Shown: positions 27,605 to 36,546, numbered from the stretch's first letter. The stretch: DNA of 64,000 nucleotides from Caulobacter segnis (GCF_029543125.1 NZ_JARQWW010000002.1:434001-498000), one strand, 5' to 3'. Translations and numbers: made by a program. The notes: generated by a model not told the origin, from the letters alone.

Positions 27605-27728
27605 CGAATTCCTCCAAATCCCCGAACGGAGTTGGTTTAACGGCCCTCGTCAGGCTTGGCGAGGCTGGAGGAACTCATAACGGGCGGCGCACGCTTGCTT
27701 TGTGACAATCGCAGCATCGGGAAGCCCC

Positions 27729-28037
27729 ATGACCGCCGCCGTTGATGACGAAACCGCCCTGGAAGAGGTCCTGGCCTGGCTGGAGCGGCCGCCTCAGCCC
27801 GGAACGCCGGAGGACGAGCGCTTCGGCGACCGGCTGCGCCAGGTGCTGGCGGCGAGCCTGCCCCGGGACGACATGAGCGATGACGACGATCCCGAGGCGC
27901 CCGCCCCGCTGCCGCTGGACGCCGATCTGCGCGGGCGGCTGGAGGCCCTGGCGCGGCGCAGAACGCAGGCCAATCCGTTCGGCGAGAACCGGGACGGCCT
28001 TGGCCCCACGCTCGGCATGGACGTGAGCCGCTCCTAA
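27729..28037 (+). CDS. Acidic hypothetical protein, 102 residues
   Basis: Start chosen at ATG 27729 (MTAAVDDETALEEVLAWLE); the frame also has an earlier start at 27702. The chain is Asp/Glu/Pro-rich in its middle (DDMSDDDDPEAPAPLPLD) and ends NPFGENRDGLGPTLGMDVSRS. No signal peptide or helix. No family recognised. The stop overlaps by 4 bases the end of a 21-residue membrane peptide gene on the opposite strand. Confidence 0.6.
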   Translation: MTAAVDDETALEEVLAWLERPPQPGTPEDERFGDRLRQVLAASLPRDDMSDDDDPEAPAPLPLDADLRGRLEALARRRTQANPFGENRDGLGPTLGMDVSRS

Positions 28038-28099
28038 TAGAAGACGATCAGGACGAGCGAGGCGCAAAGGCAGCTCATCGCGATAAGGGTCTTGGCCAT
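28034..28099 (-). CDS. 21-residue membrane micropeptide
   Basis: MAKTLIAMSCLCASLVLIVFY, an almost fully hydrophobic single helix. The start at 28099 has a strong ribosome-binding site (AGGAGG, 5 bases upstream on the coding strand), which is the main reason for calling it. Tail-to-tail 4-base overlap with the acidic hypothetical gene. Confidence 0.55.
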   Translation of the reverse strand: MAKTLIAMSCLCASLVLIVFY

Positions 28100-28272
28100 G
28101 GCCGCCTCCTGGCGGGAAGTGGATGCAGGCCGACAAATAGGCCTTCCAGCTAGGCGTGGCTTGCACGGGCCGCTCGCCGATTGAATCCCTGCGAGAGGCC
28201 CGCGCGGGTTGACCCCCGCCCCCACGCGTGCGACTGCGCCGGGCAAAATCACCTGCGCAGCGAGAACCTCTG

Positions 28273-30243
28273 ATGTCCGTGTCCCCCACGACCATGGCAG
28301 ACGCCATTCGCGTGTTGTCGATGGACGCCGTCCACAAGGCGCGCTCCGGCCACCAGGGCATGTGCATGGGCATGGCGGACGTGGCCACCGTGCTGTGGAC
28401 CAAGTTCCTGAAGTTCGACGCCGCCAAGCCGGATTGGGCCGACCGCGACCGTTTCGTGCTGTCGGCGGGCCATGGGTCGATGCTGCAGTACAGCCTGCTC
28501 CACCTGACCGGCTTCAAGGCGGTGACCATGGAGCAGATCAAGACCTTCCGCCAATGGGGCTCCGCCACCCCGGGCCACCCGGAATACGGCCACACCCCGG
28601 GCGTCGAGACCACCACCGGCCCCCTGGGCCAGGGCCTGGCCACCGCCGTCGGCATGGCCATGGCCGAGCGTCACCTGGCCGCCCGCTTCGGCGATGATCT
28701 GGTGGACCACCGCACCTGGGTGATCGCCGGCGACGGCTGCCTGATGGAAGGCGTCAGCCATGAGGCCATCAGCCTGGCCGGCCGCCTGAAGCTGTCCAAG
28801 CTGACCGTCCTGTTCGACGACAACAACACGACCATCGACGGCGAGGCGACCATCGCCGAGACCGGCGACCAGCTGGCCCGCTTCAAGGCCGCCGGCTGGG
28901 CGGTGAAGAAGATCGACGGTCACAACCACGGCCAGATCGCCGGAGCCCTGCGCTGGGCCATGCGTCAGGACAAGCCGACCCTGATCGCCTGCAAGACGCT
29001 GATCTCCAAGGGCGCCGGCCGCAAGGAAGGCGATCCGCACAGCCACGGCTACACCCTGTTCGACGATGAGATCGCCGAGGCGCGCAAGGCCATGGGCTGG
29101 ACCCACGGCCCGTTCGAGACCCCCGAAGACGTGGGCAAGGCCTGGCTGAAGGCCGGCAAGCGCGGCGCCAAGCCCCGCAAGGCCTGGGAGAAGGCCCTGG
29201 CCGCCTCGGACAAGGCCGCCGAGTTCAAGCGCGCCATGTCCGGCGAACTGCCGGCCGGCTGGGAAGAGCGCATCGACGCCCACATCGCTGAGATGGCCGC
29301 TACCGGCAAGGCCGACGCCACGCGCGTCCACTCCGGTTCGGCCCTGGCGCAGCTGGTCCCGGCCATCCCGGAGATGATCGGCGGCTCGGCCGACCTGACC
29401 GGCTCCAACAACACCTTCGTCAAGGGCATGCTGCCCTTCGACGCGCCCAACTATGACGGCCGCTACGTCCATTACGGCGTGCGCGAGTTCGGCATGGCGG
29501 CGGCGCTGAACGGCATGGCCCTGCACGGCGGCGTCATCCCCTATTCGGGCACCTTCCTGGTGTTCAGCGACTACAGCCGCGCGGCCATCCGCCTTGGCGC
29601 GCTGATGGGCGCCAAGGCCATCCATGTGATGACCCACGACTCCATCGGCCTTGGCGAAGACGGTCCGACCCACCAGCCGGTGGAGCATGTGGCCTCCTTG
29701 CGCGCCATGCCCGGCCTGCTGGTCTTCCGCCCTGCCGACGCCATCGAGGCGGCCGAATGCTGGAAGATCGCCGTGACCCAGAAGGCGACGCCGTCGCTCA
29801 TGGCCCTGTCGCGCCAGAAGGTACCCGCGGTGCGCACCGACATCAGCCAGAACTTCTGCGCCAAGGGCGCCTATGAGCTGGCCGCCGCCGAAGGCGGCGC
29901 AGCTCAGGTGACCATCTTCGCCTCGGGCACCGAGGTGTCGGTGGCCGTCAAGGCCCGCGACCTGCTGCAGGCCGAAGGCGTGCCGACCCGCGTGGTCTCC
30001 ACCCCCTGCTGGGATCTGTTCGAAAAGCAGGACGCCGCCTACCGCAAGGCGGTGATCGGCGACGCTGCGGTGCGCGTGGCCGTCGAGGCCGGCGTGCGGT
30101 TTGGCTGGGAGCGCTTCATCGGCGAAGACGGCCTGTTCATCGGCATGACCGGCTTTGGCGCCAGCGCCCCCTATGAGCGCCTCTACCAGGAGTTCGGGAT
30201 CACCGGCGAAGCCGTGGCGGCCGCGGCCAAGACCCGCCTCTAG
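28273..30243 (+). CDS. tkt: Transketolase
   Basis: 656 residues from ATG 28273 (MSVSPTTMADAIRVL). Thiamine diphosphate site: GDGCLMEGVSHEA through VLFDDNNTTIDG (about 155-195). Substrate and cofactor residues: RSGHQGMCMG, TPGHPE near 100, the catalytic-loop Glu in YGVREFGMA, and THDSIGLGEDGPTHQP. Moves two-carbon units between ketose and aldose phosphates in the pentose phosphate pathway. A well-formed intrinsic terminator follows. Confidence 0.96.
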   Translation: MSVSPTTMADAIRVLSMDAVHKARSGHQGMCMGMADVATVLWTKFLKFDAAKPDWADRDRFVLSAGHGSMLQYSLLHLTGFKAVTMEQIKTFRQWGSATPGHPEYGHTPGVETTTGPLGQGLATAVGMAMAERHLAARFGDDLVDHRTWVIAGDGCLMEGVSHEAISLAGRLKLSKLTVLFDDNNTTIDGEATIAETGDQLARFKAAGWAVKKIDGHNHGQIAGALRWAMRQDKPTLIACKTLISKGAGRKEGDPHSHGYTLFDDEIAEARKAMGWTHGPFETPEDVGKAWLKAGKRGAKPRKAWEKALAASDKAAEFKRAMSGELPAGWEERIDAHIAEMAATGKADATRVHSGSALAQLVPAIPEMIGGSADLTGSNNTFVKGMLPFDAPNYDGRYVHYGVREFGMAAALNGMALHGGVIPYSGTFLVFSDYSRAAIRLGALMGAKAIHVMTHDSIGLGEDGPTHQPVEHVASLRAMPGLLVFRPADAIEAAECWKIAVTQKATPSLMALSRQKVPAVRTDISQNFCAKGAYELAAAEGGAAQVTIFASGTEVSVAVKARDLLQAEGVPTRVVSTPCWDLFEKQDAAYRKAVIGDAAVRVAVEAGVRFGWERFIGEDGLFIGMTGFGASAPYERLYQEFGITGEAVAAAAKTRL

Positions 30244-30272
30244 GCCCAGCCCTCAAGCTGAAGACTTCGCAG

Positions 30273-30305
30273 CCCGCCGTCGCCCCGCGACGGCGGGTTC
30301 GCTTT
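30273..30305 (+). terminator. Intrinsic terminator of tkt
   Basis: CCCGCCGTCGC (30273-30283) and GCGACGGCGGG (30287-30297) form an 11-base-pair stem with a CCC loop. TTCGCTTTGT follows. Confidence 0.85.
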
Positions 30306-30353
30306 GTCGGGCCCGGACGTTAAGGTCTTCTCGTCGCAAAAGGACCTGGCCCG

Positions 30354-31190
30354 ATGTTGCTTGCAGCCTTGCTTATGTTCGGGCTGGCCCAGGAGCCCGC
30401 GGCGACCGCGCGGGCTCAGATCACGCCCGCCTGCGCGGAGGGCTTCCGCACCCTGTTGCCAGTCGTCGGTCGGGCGATGGAGAAGCAAACGTTCGCGGAC
30501 GCGCGGACGAAACTCGACAGCATCGCCGCCGGCCCTTGCAAGGATGACCCCGCCGCGGCCCAGACCCTGCCGATCTACGCCGCGGACCTCTCCCTTCGTG
30601 AAGGCAAGTTCGCCCAGGCGATCAAGGAGGCTGGCTCATCGTCGGCGCCGCCACAACACCCGCTCTGGCCGTTCAAGCAGTTGACCGTGATCGCCGCCCA
30701 TAATGCGCTTGGCGAAACCGACGCGGCCAAACGCCAGCTCGTCGTGCTTTTACAGGCTCACTTTTTAGCGCTCTCAGCCAAGATGAAGCCGCTGGAGCTC
30801 TTCAAAACAGACACTTTCCTGGTTCAAGGCTTCGAAGGCCTGCTCGATCAGGGCATTTTCAAGCGAAAGTTTGTGTTCGTGGCTGTCCCTAAGGACGGCG
30901 GCATGCCTCAGACGCTCATGCTGACCAACAACATCCAGTTGGACAGCCTTGAACCCGAGAACCCCGATCGCCCTTGGATGTTGGACCGCTACGCCTGCCA
31001 TACCCGAACCACGGTCAAGGTCTTCGTGGCGCCGCGAACAACTCCCGGACCCGACTACGAGACGGTGAAGGCCGAGGTCATCACCGCCCTGTCCGAGCCG
31101 TTTGGCGAGCATAGGAAGGCCGCGCCCGGCGTTCCGGCCTGCGGCTTCGCTGAGTATGTGCTCCCTGGCTATTTCAGCGGCGGACGTTAG
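30354..31190 (+). CDS. Secreted hypothetical protein, 278 residues
   Basis: Short signal peptide (MLLAALLMFGLAQEPAATARA). The N-terminal half is helical with a tetratricopeptide-like look (FADARTKLDSIAAGP, YAADLSLREGKFAQAIKEA, AHNALGETDAAKRQLVVLLQ). The C-terminal half (from about 155) has beta-rich segments and three cysteines. AAAAGGA precedes the start. No family is recognised. It has its own upstream region after the tkt terminator and ends 4 bases past the stop of an opposing small gene. Confidence 0.7.
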   Translation: MLLAALLMFGLAQEPAATARAQITPACAEGFRTLLPVVGRAMEKQTFADARTKLDSIAAGPCKDDPAAAQTLPIYAADLSLREGKFAQAIKEAGSSSAPPQHPLWPFKQLTVIAAHNALGETDAAKRQLVVLLQAHFLALSAKMKPLELFKTDTFLVQGFEGLLDQGIFKRKFVFVAVPKDGGMPQTLMLTNNIQLDSLEPENPDRPWMLDRYACHTRTTVKVFVAPRTTPGPDYETVKAEVITALSEPFGEHRKAAPGVPACGFAEYVLPGYFSGGR

Positions 31191-31447
31191 GCGGCCGCGG
31201 CGTTCAGGGTCGCGTCGGCCGCCGACAGGTCCGGCGTGCGCCCGCCATCGCGCCAGCGGCCGAGCAGAGCGCCGTCACGGCCGCGAATCCAGACCTCGCC
31301 TTCGCCCGACAGCTCCGGCGCGGCGGCGAGCCCGCGCGCGAACCGCTCCGCCACCGCGCCGGAGCCGAAGCTGCGCGGCTCGGACATGCCCGGCGCCTGA
31401 ACGACCCAGCCGAGTTCGGACGGAGAGACGATGATGATATGCGGCAC
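31187..31447 (-). CDS. Hypothetical protein, about 86 residues
   Basis: GTG start at 31447 is preferred (product begins PHIIIVSPSELGWVVQAPGM). The frame is open further upstream, but those residues are low-complexity. The core alternates beta strands and a helix (SGAVAERFARGLAAAPEL), then VWIRGRDGALLGRWRDG, a pattern I have seen in short alphaproteobacterial proteins without function. The start is uncertain because no clear ribosome-binding site is present. Confidence 0.5.
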   Translation of the reverse strand: MPHIIIVSPSELGWVVQAPGMSEPRSFGSGAVAERFARGLAAAPELSGEGEVWIRGRDGALLGRWRDGGRTPDLSAADATLNAAAA

Positions 31448-31628
31448 GACAATGCTCGAGACTGACGAGGCCCTGACGCCCCGGCGCACCAAACGCCGAA
31501 ACCCGCGACAGGTTCACGGGGCGTCGCAATAAGCTGCGATCATGACAGCTTTCCGGTCCAAACCACTGAAAGTTCGCCATAAAGCTGCAATGCGGACGAC
31601 ACATTCACGTAAAAGACAAATCCGCCGG

Positions 31629-31655
31629 TTGCCTTTGTCGACGAGCATCGCTAAA
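31629..31655 (+). promoter_or_regulatory. Probable housekeeping promoter of tRNA-Glu
   Basis: TTGCCTT (from 31629) and GCTAAACG (from 31650) are 14 bases apart, matching the Caulobacter housekeeping consensus TTGaCgS-N10-14-GCTANA. The tRNA begins 22 bases after the -10 element. Confidence 0.5.
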
Positions 31656-31676
31656 CGGCTGCCTCCACCGCGACGC

Positions 31677-31751
31677 GCTCCCTTCGTCTATCGGTTAGGA
31701 CACCAGATTTTCAATCTGGGAAGAGGGGTTCGACTCCCCTAGGGAGTGCCA
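31677..31751 (+). tRNA. tRNA-Glu (anticodon TTC)
   Basis: Complete cloverleaf of 75 bases including an encoded CCA. Acceptor arm GCTCCCT/AGGGAGT (with one G-T pair at the tip), anticodon stem CCAGA/TCTGG with loop TTTTCAA and anticodon TTC, and T arm GGGG-TTCGACT-CCCC. It reads GAA/GAG codons. The following two genes on the opposite strand (retropepsin and PhyH) are not found in any recognisable order, so the 3' end of this tRNA is a candidate integration point, though no duplicated tRNA end was seen. Confidence 0.97.
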
Positions 31752-31802
31752 TCGCTGGGTTGATCCCGACATCGGATTGCGACATCGAATCCCGGCCCCT
31801 GA

Positions 31803-32804
31803 TCAGGGACGACCGATCAGTGGCGCTTCAAGAACATCAAGCCTTTCTGTCGATCGCTTCTGCGACACGCGCCGGACGATGCTGCCAGCGCCAAGGTCCA
31901 GGGTCACCAGGTCGGAACGGAAGCATTCCAATCCGGCGATAGCGTCGGGCGCTCCAGGGATCTGTTGTTGAGGAAGCAGGTTGATGCTGACATCCGCAAA
32001 GTTGCGGCCGGCGATCTTGAGACTGTCGATCGTCACCGAGCGTGTGCGCACAGTCCCGCCCAGAACGATGCTCTGGTCATTGCGGCCCGCCCGCCCGTGC
32101 AGGCCGTACTCGGCCGCCTTGGTATGTGACAGCGTCAGATAACCGGAAGCGCCGCTGTCGACGAGCGCTCTTAGCGACCGGCCCTCGAGGTCAACCTCGG
32201 TCATCAGTGGTGCGCCGCCGAAGCGCGCGCGCAACCCTCGCGGCCTTTGCGCCGACAGCGATAGGGCAAGGCGACGATTAGGCAGGTCCAGTTCGATGAT
32301 CATGGCGCTGAGGGCGTCGCGGCCGAGCACGACATCGGCCCTGAACGGACCTGCCTGAGCCAGCGGCCCAAGATCGAGCCTAGTGGCGTTCAGACCGACA
32401 AGGTCAAGGTCGCCCAAGCTCAAATCGAAGGGCGCGCGCCCTCCAAACGCAACTCCGCCGCCAAGACCGACCGCCGCCATGGGCAGCCCCGCCTCGACCT
32501 TCAGGCCCAATCGATCTGCCGTGCCCGCATGGATCACAGACCGTTCGGCGCCGGTGTCGACCAGCACCCTGACCAAGTTCTGGCCTATGCGGCCTTCGAT
32601 TGTGAGGATCGCCGCCTGCGGCGCTGCGATCTGCAGCCAGCCGGACGACCGGGCAGCCCCTTGCGGCGCGACGTCCGGCGCGCTCCAGATCTGCTCCCGA
32701 AACGTCCACGCGGCGGCAAAGCCCGCCCCGACCAATCCCAGCTGAACGAACAGAGCTCGTCGCGTGACCAAAGACCCCCCCGTTGATACCCGGCGCTCAT
32801 CCAC
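31803..32804 (-). CDS. Membrane-anchored double retropepsin-like aspartic protease
   Basis: 333 residues. After a basic N-terminus comes a hydrophobic segment (about 17-34) that is an uncleaved anchor or signal; Arg-Arg precedes it but no full Tat motif is clear. Two retropepsin half-domains follow: VLVDTGAERSVIH (Asp83) and ALVDSGASGYLTL (Asp216). Each is followed by a hydrophobic-Gly strand (VVLGRDAL; IAGLECF). Two D-[TS]-G sites in one chain would let it form an active pseudo-dimer. Exported single-chain retropepsins are common in Caulobacterales, with unknown substrates. The location close to the S-layer exporter is suggestive only. Confidence 0.8.
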   Translation of the reverse strand: MDERRVSTGGSLVTRRALFVQLGLVGAGFAAAWTFREQIWSAPDVAPQGAARSSGWLQIAAPQAAILTIEGRIGQNLVRVLVDTGAERSVIHAGTADRLGLKVEAGLPMAAVGLGGGVAFGGRAPFDLSLGDLDLVGLNATRLDLGPLAQAGPFRADVVLGRDALSAMIIELDLPNRRLALSLSAQRPRGLRARFGGAPLMTEVDLEGRSLRALVDSGASGYLTLSHTKAAEYGLHGRAGRNDQSIVLGGTVRTRSVTIDSLKIAGRNFADVSINLLPQQQIPGAPDAIAGLECFRSDLVTLDLGAGSIVRRVSQKRSTERLDVLEAPLIGRP

Positions 32805-32887
32805 TCATCCGACGAAAAGATTGGTCGGCACGCCTGACAATGATTGAAGCCGCGATCAGGGCGCAGAGTGTCTGCCGCAGCACGATG

Positions 32888-33799
32888 TCAGCCAGTCAGG
32901 ACCTTCTGCGCCAGCGCCTGCATCTCCGGGGGCAGCGGGTACATGTGCTTGTACTGGGTGATCTGCTTGGCGATCAGCTTCAGCCTGTCTTGGAACGTCA
33001 AAAATGGCAATGTGCCCAACAACGGCCTGTTAAACGGCGCGACATCCGCCCTTTGAAACTCCAGCGCCATGCTTATCCGAGGCTTCTGCGCGAAGGCGCT
33101 CGACTGCCCGCCCCAGTGGAGCACCGCCTGGTTCCAGATGAAGTAATCGCCGGGCGCTCCTGGAAGCGCACGGATCGAGGGGAGATCGATCTGCCAGTTT
33201 TTGTCCTGGGGCGTCCCGTAGACCGGATCACGGTTCGCCGGCAGTAGGTACATGCAGCCGTTCAGAGGGGAGGCCTCGTTGAGCGGCACCCACATGGTCA
33301 AAGACAAGGGCGTTCCGTCCGGTGCCAGCGCCGCGCTGCCCTTGTCGCGATGTGGCTTCCAACCGGCCTGCCCCGCAGTAGGGTCGACGCGCCAAGCCCA
33401 AAAATCGGGAAGCACCTGGCAATCGGGGCCTAGGAACTTCGAGAGCATTTGATGCTGCCGATAGAAGGCGGCCCAAGCCTCATCGAATAGAAAGATGAAC
33501 ACCGGCGGGATGCCAAGCTGTGCGCAGTGCTCGATAGCATGCGACAACCGATCCGCGAGATCGACAAGCTGCTCGTCGCGGTCCTGGAAGTAGCCTTCCA
33601 GCCGCATCTTCTGGTCAGCCAGAACTGCGGACGCATCGCTCAATGGATTGAGCGGGAACTCGGCCCTTAGCAGGTCGTGAATGGTCAGACCCAGGAATGT
33701 CTCGCGCCAAAACTCTTCACGGGTGAGATCGCGAACAAGGCTGGAGGCGTCGACGGAGGCGTGTTCAGCGGATGCTTCAGTCATAGGCTCACTGACCAA
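32888..33799 (-). CDS. Phytanoyl-CoA dioxygenase (PhyH)-like Fe(II)/2-oxoglutarate oxygenase
   Basis: 303 residues. The iron triad is visible as HRD (His150, Asp152) and HWGG (His228), with the oxoglutarate Arg in KPRISMAL (Arg241). The family hydroxylates small molecules, lipids or sugars in the cytoplasm; the substrate cannot be read from the sequence. It lies 45 bases upstream (in sequence order) of the rsaF stop, on the same strand. A role in modifying the O-polysaccharide or lipid A is possible but unproven. Confidence 0.78.
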   Translation of the reverse strand: MVSEPMTEASAEHASVDASSLVRDLTREEFWRETFLGLTIHDLLRAEFPLNPLSDASAVLADQKMRLEGYFQDRDEQLVDLADRLSHAIEHCAQLGIPPVFIFLFDEAWAAFYRQHQMLSKFLGPDCQVLPDFWAWRVDPTAGQAGWKPHRDKGSAALAPDGTPLSLTMWVPLNEASPLNGCMYLLPANRDPVYGTPQDKNWQIDLPSIRALPGAPGDYFIWNQAVLHWGGQSSAFAQKPRISMALEFQRADVAPFNRPLLGTLPFLTFQDRLKLIAKQITQYKHMYPLPPEMQALAQKVLTG

Positions 33800-33844
33800 T
33801 TACGACAGCATGCTGAACCAAGTTCCAGCGCTGACCCATGACGC

Positions 33845-35434
33845 CTAATCCTTAGGCGCGGTCGCTGGCGGCCGCTCGATCTCCTTTGGATCGCCAAGAT
33901 CCAGGATCGACGGCAGTGGAGCGACTTTTTCAGCCTCGACCGGCTCTTTGGGAAGCGACGAGTTTTGCGGCCGGATCGGCGTGGTGTCCCCCGCCACCGG
34001 CGTCGAAAGATCTGGCTGGCGCACGGCGTCAAGGACGTGCGTGACAATCTCGGTCGGGAGGGCGCCTTTCCACTTCACCTTGTTGAAGTTGCGCGTCGGG
34101 TCGTATGCGAAGGTCGTCGCCGAGAGAGTCTCGGGCCGCAGCATGCCGGTTGTCGCCAACAACTGCACACGGCTGGTGTACTCATTGGCCCGCGTGCGCA
34201 GAAAGTTGATCTGAGCCTGCAGCAGCTCTTGCTGAGCATTCAGAATTTCGATCGTGCTGCGCAAGGCGAAGCGTTCTTCTTCTCGAACGCCGTAGAGCGC
34301 CACGGCCGCGGCGCGCATCTCCTCTTCAATCGAGACTAGGCTGTCGCGAGCGAGGGTCAGTTGGTCCCAGCTCTGTGAGACGCCAAACACCGTGTTGCGT
34401 CGAGCATCGTCCAGGAGTTGCTGGTCGCGCGTGTTCTCCTGCACCGTTTGACGGATCACTGAGGACACTTGGCCACTGGTGAACAGAGGCTGGGTGAGCG
34501 TCACCGAGGCGGTGTAGTTATCAACCCGGCCAAGGCGGTCATCATACTGCGCCACGGGGCCTCGCGACCAATCTATACGGCCGGTGACCTGCGGCATGCG
34601 TCCGGCCTTGGCTTCGGCCATGCGTGAACGCGACGCCGCTTCCGTATAGGCCGACTGCAGCAGCAGCGGGCTGTTGAGCTCAGCAAGATCAAAGGCTTCA
34701 TCGAGCGTGGGCGGCAGCCCATCCAGGTCGGGCTCAGGTTCAAGGGTCCCGGGCGCCTGGCCGATGATGGCAGTGTACTGCGCACGAGAGACGGACAATT
34801 GCGCTCTTGCGTTGATGACCTGCGTGCGAGCCGCAGCGTAACGGTGCGTTGACTGCTCCACATCAGTCAAAGTCACCTGACGCACTGAGTACTTATCTTT
34901 GCTGTCCTGCAGCATCTTCGCCAGCGCCTGAGCGGACTCTTCGCTGACTCTCAGGATCGCTTCATCCCGTCGAACTCCGACGTAAGCGGAGACGATGCGC
35001 GTGAGAAGGTCATATTCGGCGCGACGCAGGCTCTCACGCCCAGCCTTAATCTGGGCCTCAGCGGTGTTGAGCCGGGCTGTCAATCGGCCGCCGGTATAGA
35101 GGGGCTGGGCAAGAACGAGTTGTCGACTGCTGGTGTAGTCCTTGTCTTTCTGCTCGCCGGCCGGAGCCAGGATCGAGCCAGGAACGTCGCGTTCGTTGTA
35201 GTTGTAGGTGCTGCTGACCTGGCCGCTGGCCTGCATGCCAAAGCCGGCCCGCGCCTGGACGTAGCTTTCGTCGAGCGCCTTCAGCGCGGCGCGCTGAGCT
35301 AGGATTTGCGGGTTCGTCCGGTAGGCCAGATCCACCGCTTCGGCCAAGGTGTCGGCCAGGGCGAGGCCGGGCGCCATCGCTCCCAGTACGAGCGCCAGCG
35401 CCGAGGCGCATAGGGCAAGCTTCTTCACCATCAC
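33845..35434 (-). CDS. rsaF: TolC-family outer-membrane channel of the S-layer type I secretion system (RsaF-like)
   Basis: 529 residues, close to the roughly 527 of C. crescentus RsaF. Signal peptide (about 1-27, ending GLALA), then the TolC duplicated pattern: LAEAVDLAYRTNPQILAQRAAL, VRRDEAILRVSEESAQALAKML, DEAFDLAELNSPLLLQSAY, ILNAQQELLQAQINFLRTRANEY. A Pro-rich C-terminal tail of about 90 residues follows. It would form the outer-membrane exit duct docking with RsaE. Position at the end of the gmd-perB-per-GT-GT run, as in C. crescentus, supports the RsaF assignment. Confidence 0.9.
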   Translation of the reverse strand: MMVKKLALCASALALVLGAMAPGLALADTLAEAVDLAYRTNPQILAQRAALKALDESYVQARAGFGMQASGQVSSTYNYNERDVPGSILAPAGEQKDKDYTSSRQLVLAQPLYTGGRLTARLNTAEAQIKAGRESLRRAEYDLLTRIVSAYVGVRRDEAILRVSEESAQALAKMLQDSKDKYSVRQVTLTDVEQSTHRYAAARTQVINARAQLSVSRAQYTAIIGQAPGTLEPEPDLDGLPPTLDEAFDLAELNSPLLLQSAYTEAASRSRMAEAKAGRMPQVTGRIDWSRGPVAQYDDRLGRVDNYTASVTLTQPLFTSGQVSSVIRQTVQENTRDQQLLDDARRNTVFGVSQSWDQLTLARDSLVSIEEEMRAAAVALYGVREEERFALRSTIEILNAQQELLQAQINFLRTRANEYTSRVQLLATTGMLRPETLSATTFAYDPTRNFNKVKWKGALPTEIVTHVLDAVRQPDLSTPVAGDTTPIRPQNSSLPKEPVEAEKVAPLPSILDLGDPKEIERPPATAPKD

Positions 35435-35511
35435 CGTCTTCGTCTCTCACCAAGACCGCCGGTCTTCAAACCGCGCGGTCAACCAGATCATCGTGACCTA
35501 ATCAAGGACGC

Positions 35512-36546
35512 TCACGCCAACAGTCGGCGGATCGTCTCGTGCCAGGTCACACCTTTTTCGTCCCACAGCGTTTTGGCCGCCGCACCGAGCTTGCGCGCCC
35601 GGGCCGGATCGGCAAGCCGCATCATTCCATCAGCCAAGGCCTGAGCCGTCGGCGCGACAACGGCGCCGGTGCTGTCGCTGACGATCTCGAGCAGTCCGCC
35701 GCTGTCTTCCACCGTCAGCATGGCCTTGGCGCAGGCGAAAGCCTCCATGGTCACATAGCCCACTGAATCCTCATCGAACGGCAGGTAGGCGCAGGCCAGC
35801 GCCCCCGCCGCCCAGCGGGCGATGTCCTCGCGCGGGTGGAAGCCGAACTTCAGCTCGACCTTTTCCTTCAGGTCCAGGCGCTCGATCAGCGCCTCCAGCT
35901 CGGCGGCGTACTCAGCGGTCTCCGGCGGCCCGGCAATCACAAGGCGCAGGCCGCCTTTGGTCCTTGCCATGGCCTCAATCAGCAGATGCTGGCGCTTGCC
36001 CGGCGCCACGCGGCCGCCGGCGAAGATGTAGTCGCCGTACTCGCCCGGAACGAACAGTTCCTCATCGTTCAGCGGCGGATAAAGCACCTCGCTGGAAAAG
36101 CCGTTGAACTTCTTCAGGCGGCCTTGGGTGGTCGGCGAGTTGACGAAGATTTTGCGGCAGTCCGCGAAGCACTGGTCGTCGGCGCGGTGAATGGCGCCTT
36201 GGATCGCCCGCCCGTCAGGATCATCGCCCAAGTGACCCTGGCCGGCGATGTCCAGGTCATAGGCCTGACGAAACTGGTGCAGCAGCCACAGCACCTTGTT
36301 CTCGTGCGGGATCAGATAGGCGGGGAACTTCAGCCCGATCACCCGGTCGACGTTATAGAGCTGGAACGCCTGGTTCATCACGATCTCGTCGATCAGGCGC
36401 TCGCGCGGCGCCCAGGCGAAGGGCACGCGCAGAAGTTCAGCCTGAACACCATGCGTGGCGTTCAGCTTGCGCACCAGATGGTCCGCCAGCTCCTCGGCCC
36501 CGCCCCGGATGAAGGGTGCCGCGTTGTTGACCACCAGAACCTTCAT
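35512..36546 (-). CDS. Glycosyltransferase family 4 (LpsE-position, O-polysaccharide assembly)
   Basis: 344 residues; start at ATG 36546, which overlaps the stop of the upstream glycosyltransferase gene (ATGA). N-terminal VLVVNNAAPFIRGGAEELADHLV is the GT-B acceptor domain start; the GT4 donor domain shows VAPGKRQHLLIEAM, LVIAGP, and YVTMEAFACAKAMLTVEDSGG with the conserved Glu. Probably transfers perosamine residues to the growing O-polysaccharide on the cytoplasmic side. Closely related in layout to the adjacent gene, suggesting duplication. Confidence 0.88.
   Translation of the reverse strand: MKVLVVNNAAPFIRGGAEELADHLVRKLNATHGVQAELLRVPFAWAPRERLIDEIVMNQAFQLYNVDRVIGLKFPAYLIPHENKVLWLLHQFRQAYDLDIAGQGHLGDDPDGRAIQGAIHRADDQCFADCRKIFVNSPTTQGRLKKFNGFSSEVLYPPLNDEELFVPGEYGDYIFAGGRVAPGKRQHLLIEAMARTKGGLRLVIAGPPETAEYAAELEALIERLDLKEKVELKFGFHPREDIARWAAGALACAYLPFDEDSVGYVTMEAFACAKAMLTVEDSGGLLEIVSDSTGAVVAPTAQALADGMMRLADPARARKLGAAAKTLWDEKGVTWHETIRRLLA

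Noticed and set aside
31677..31751. Duplicate of the tRNA-Glu 3' end marking an integrated element
   Set aside because: No second copy of the T-arm and acceptor sequence was found in the following 4 kb by reading.
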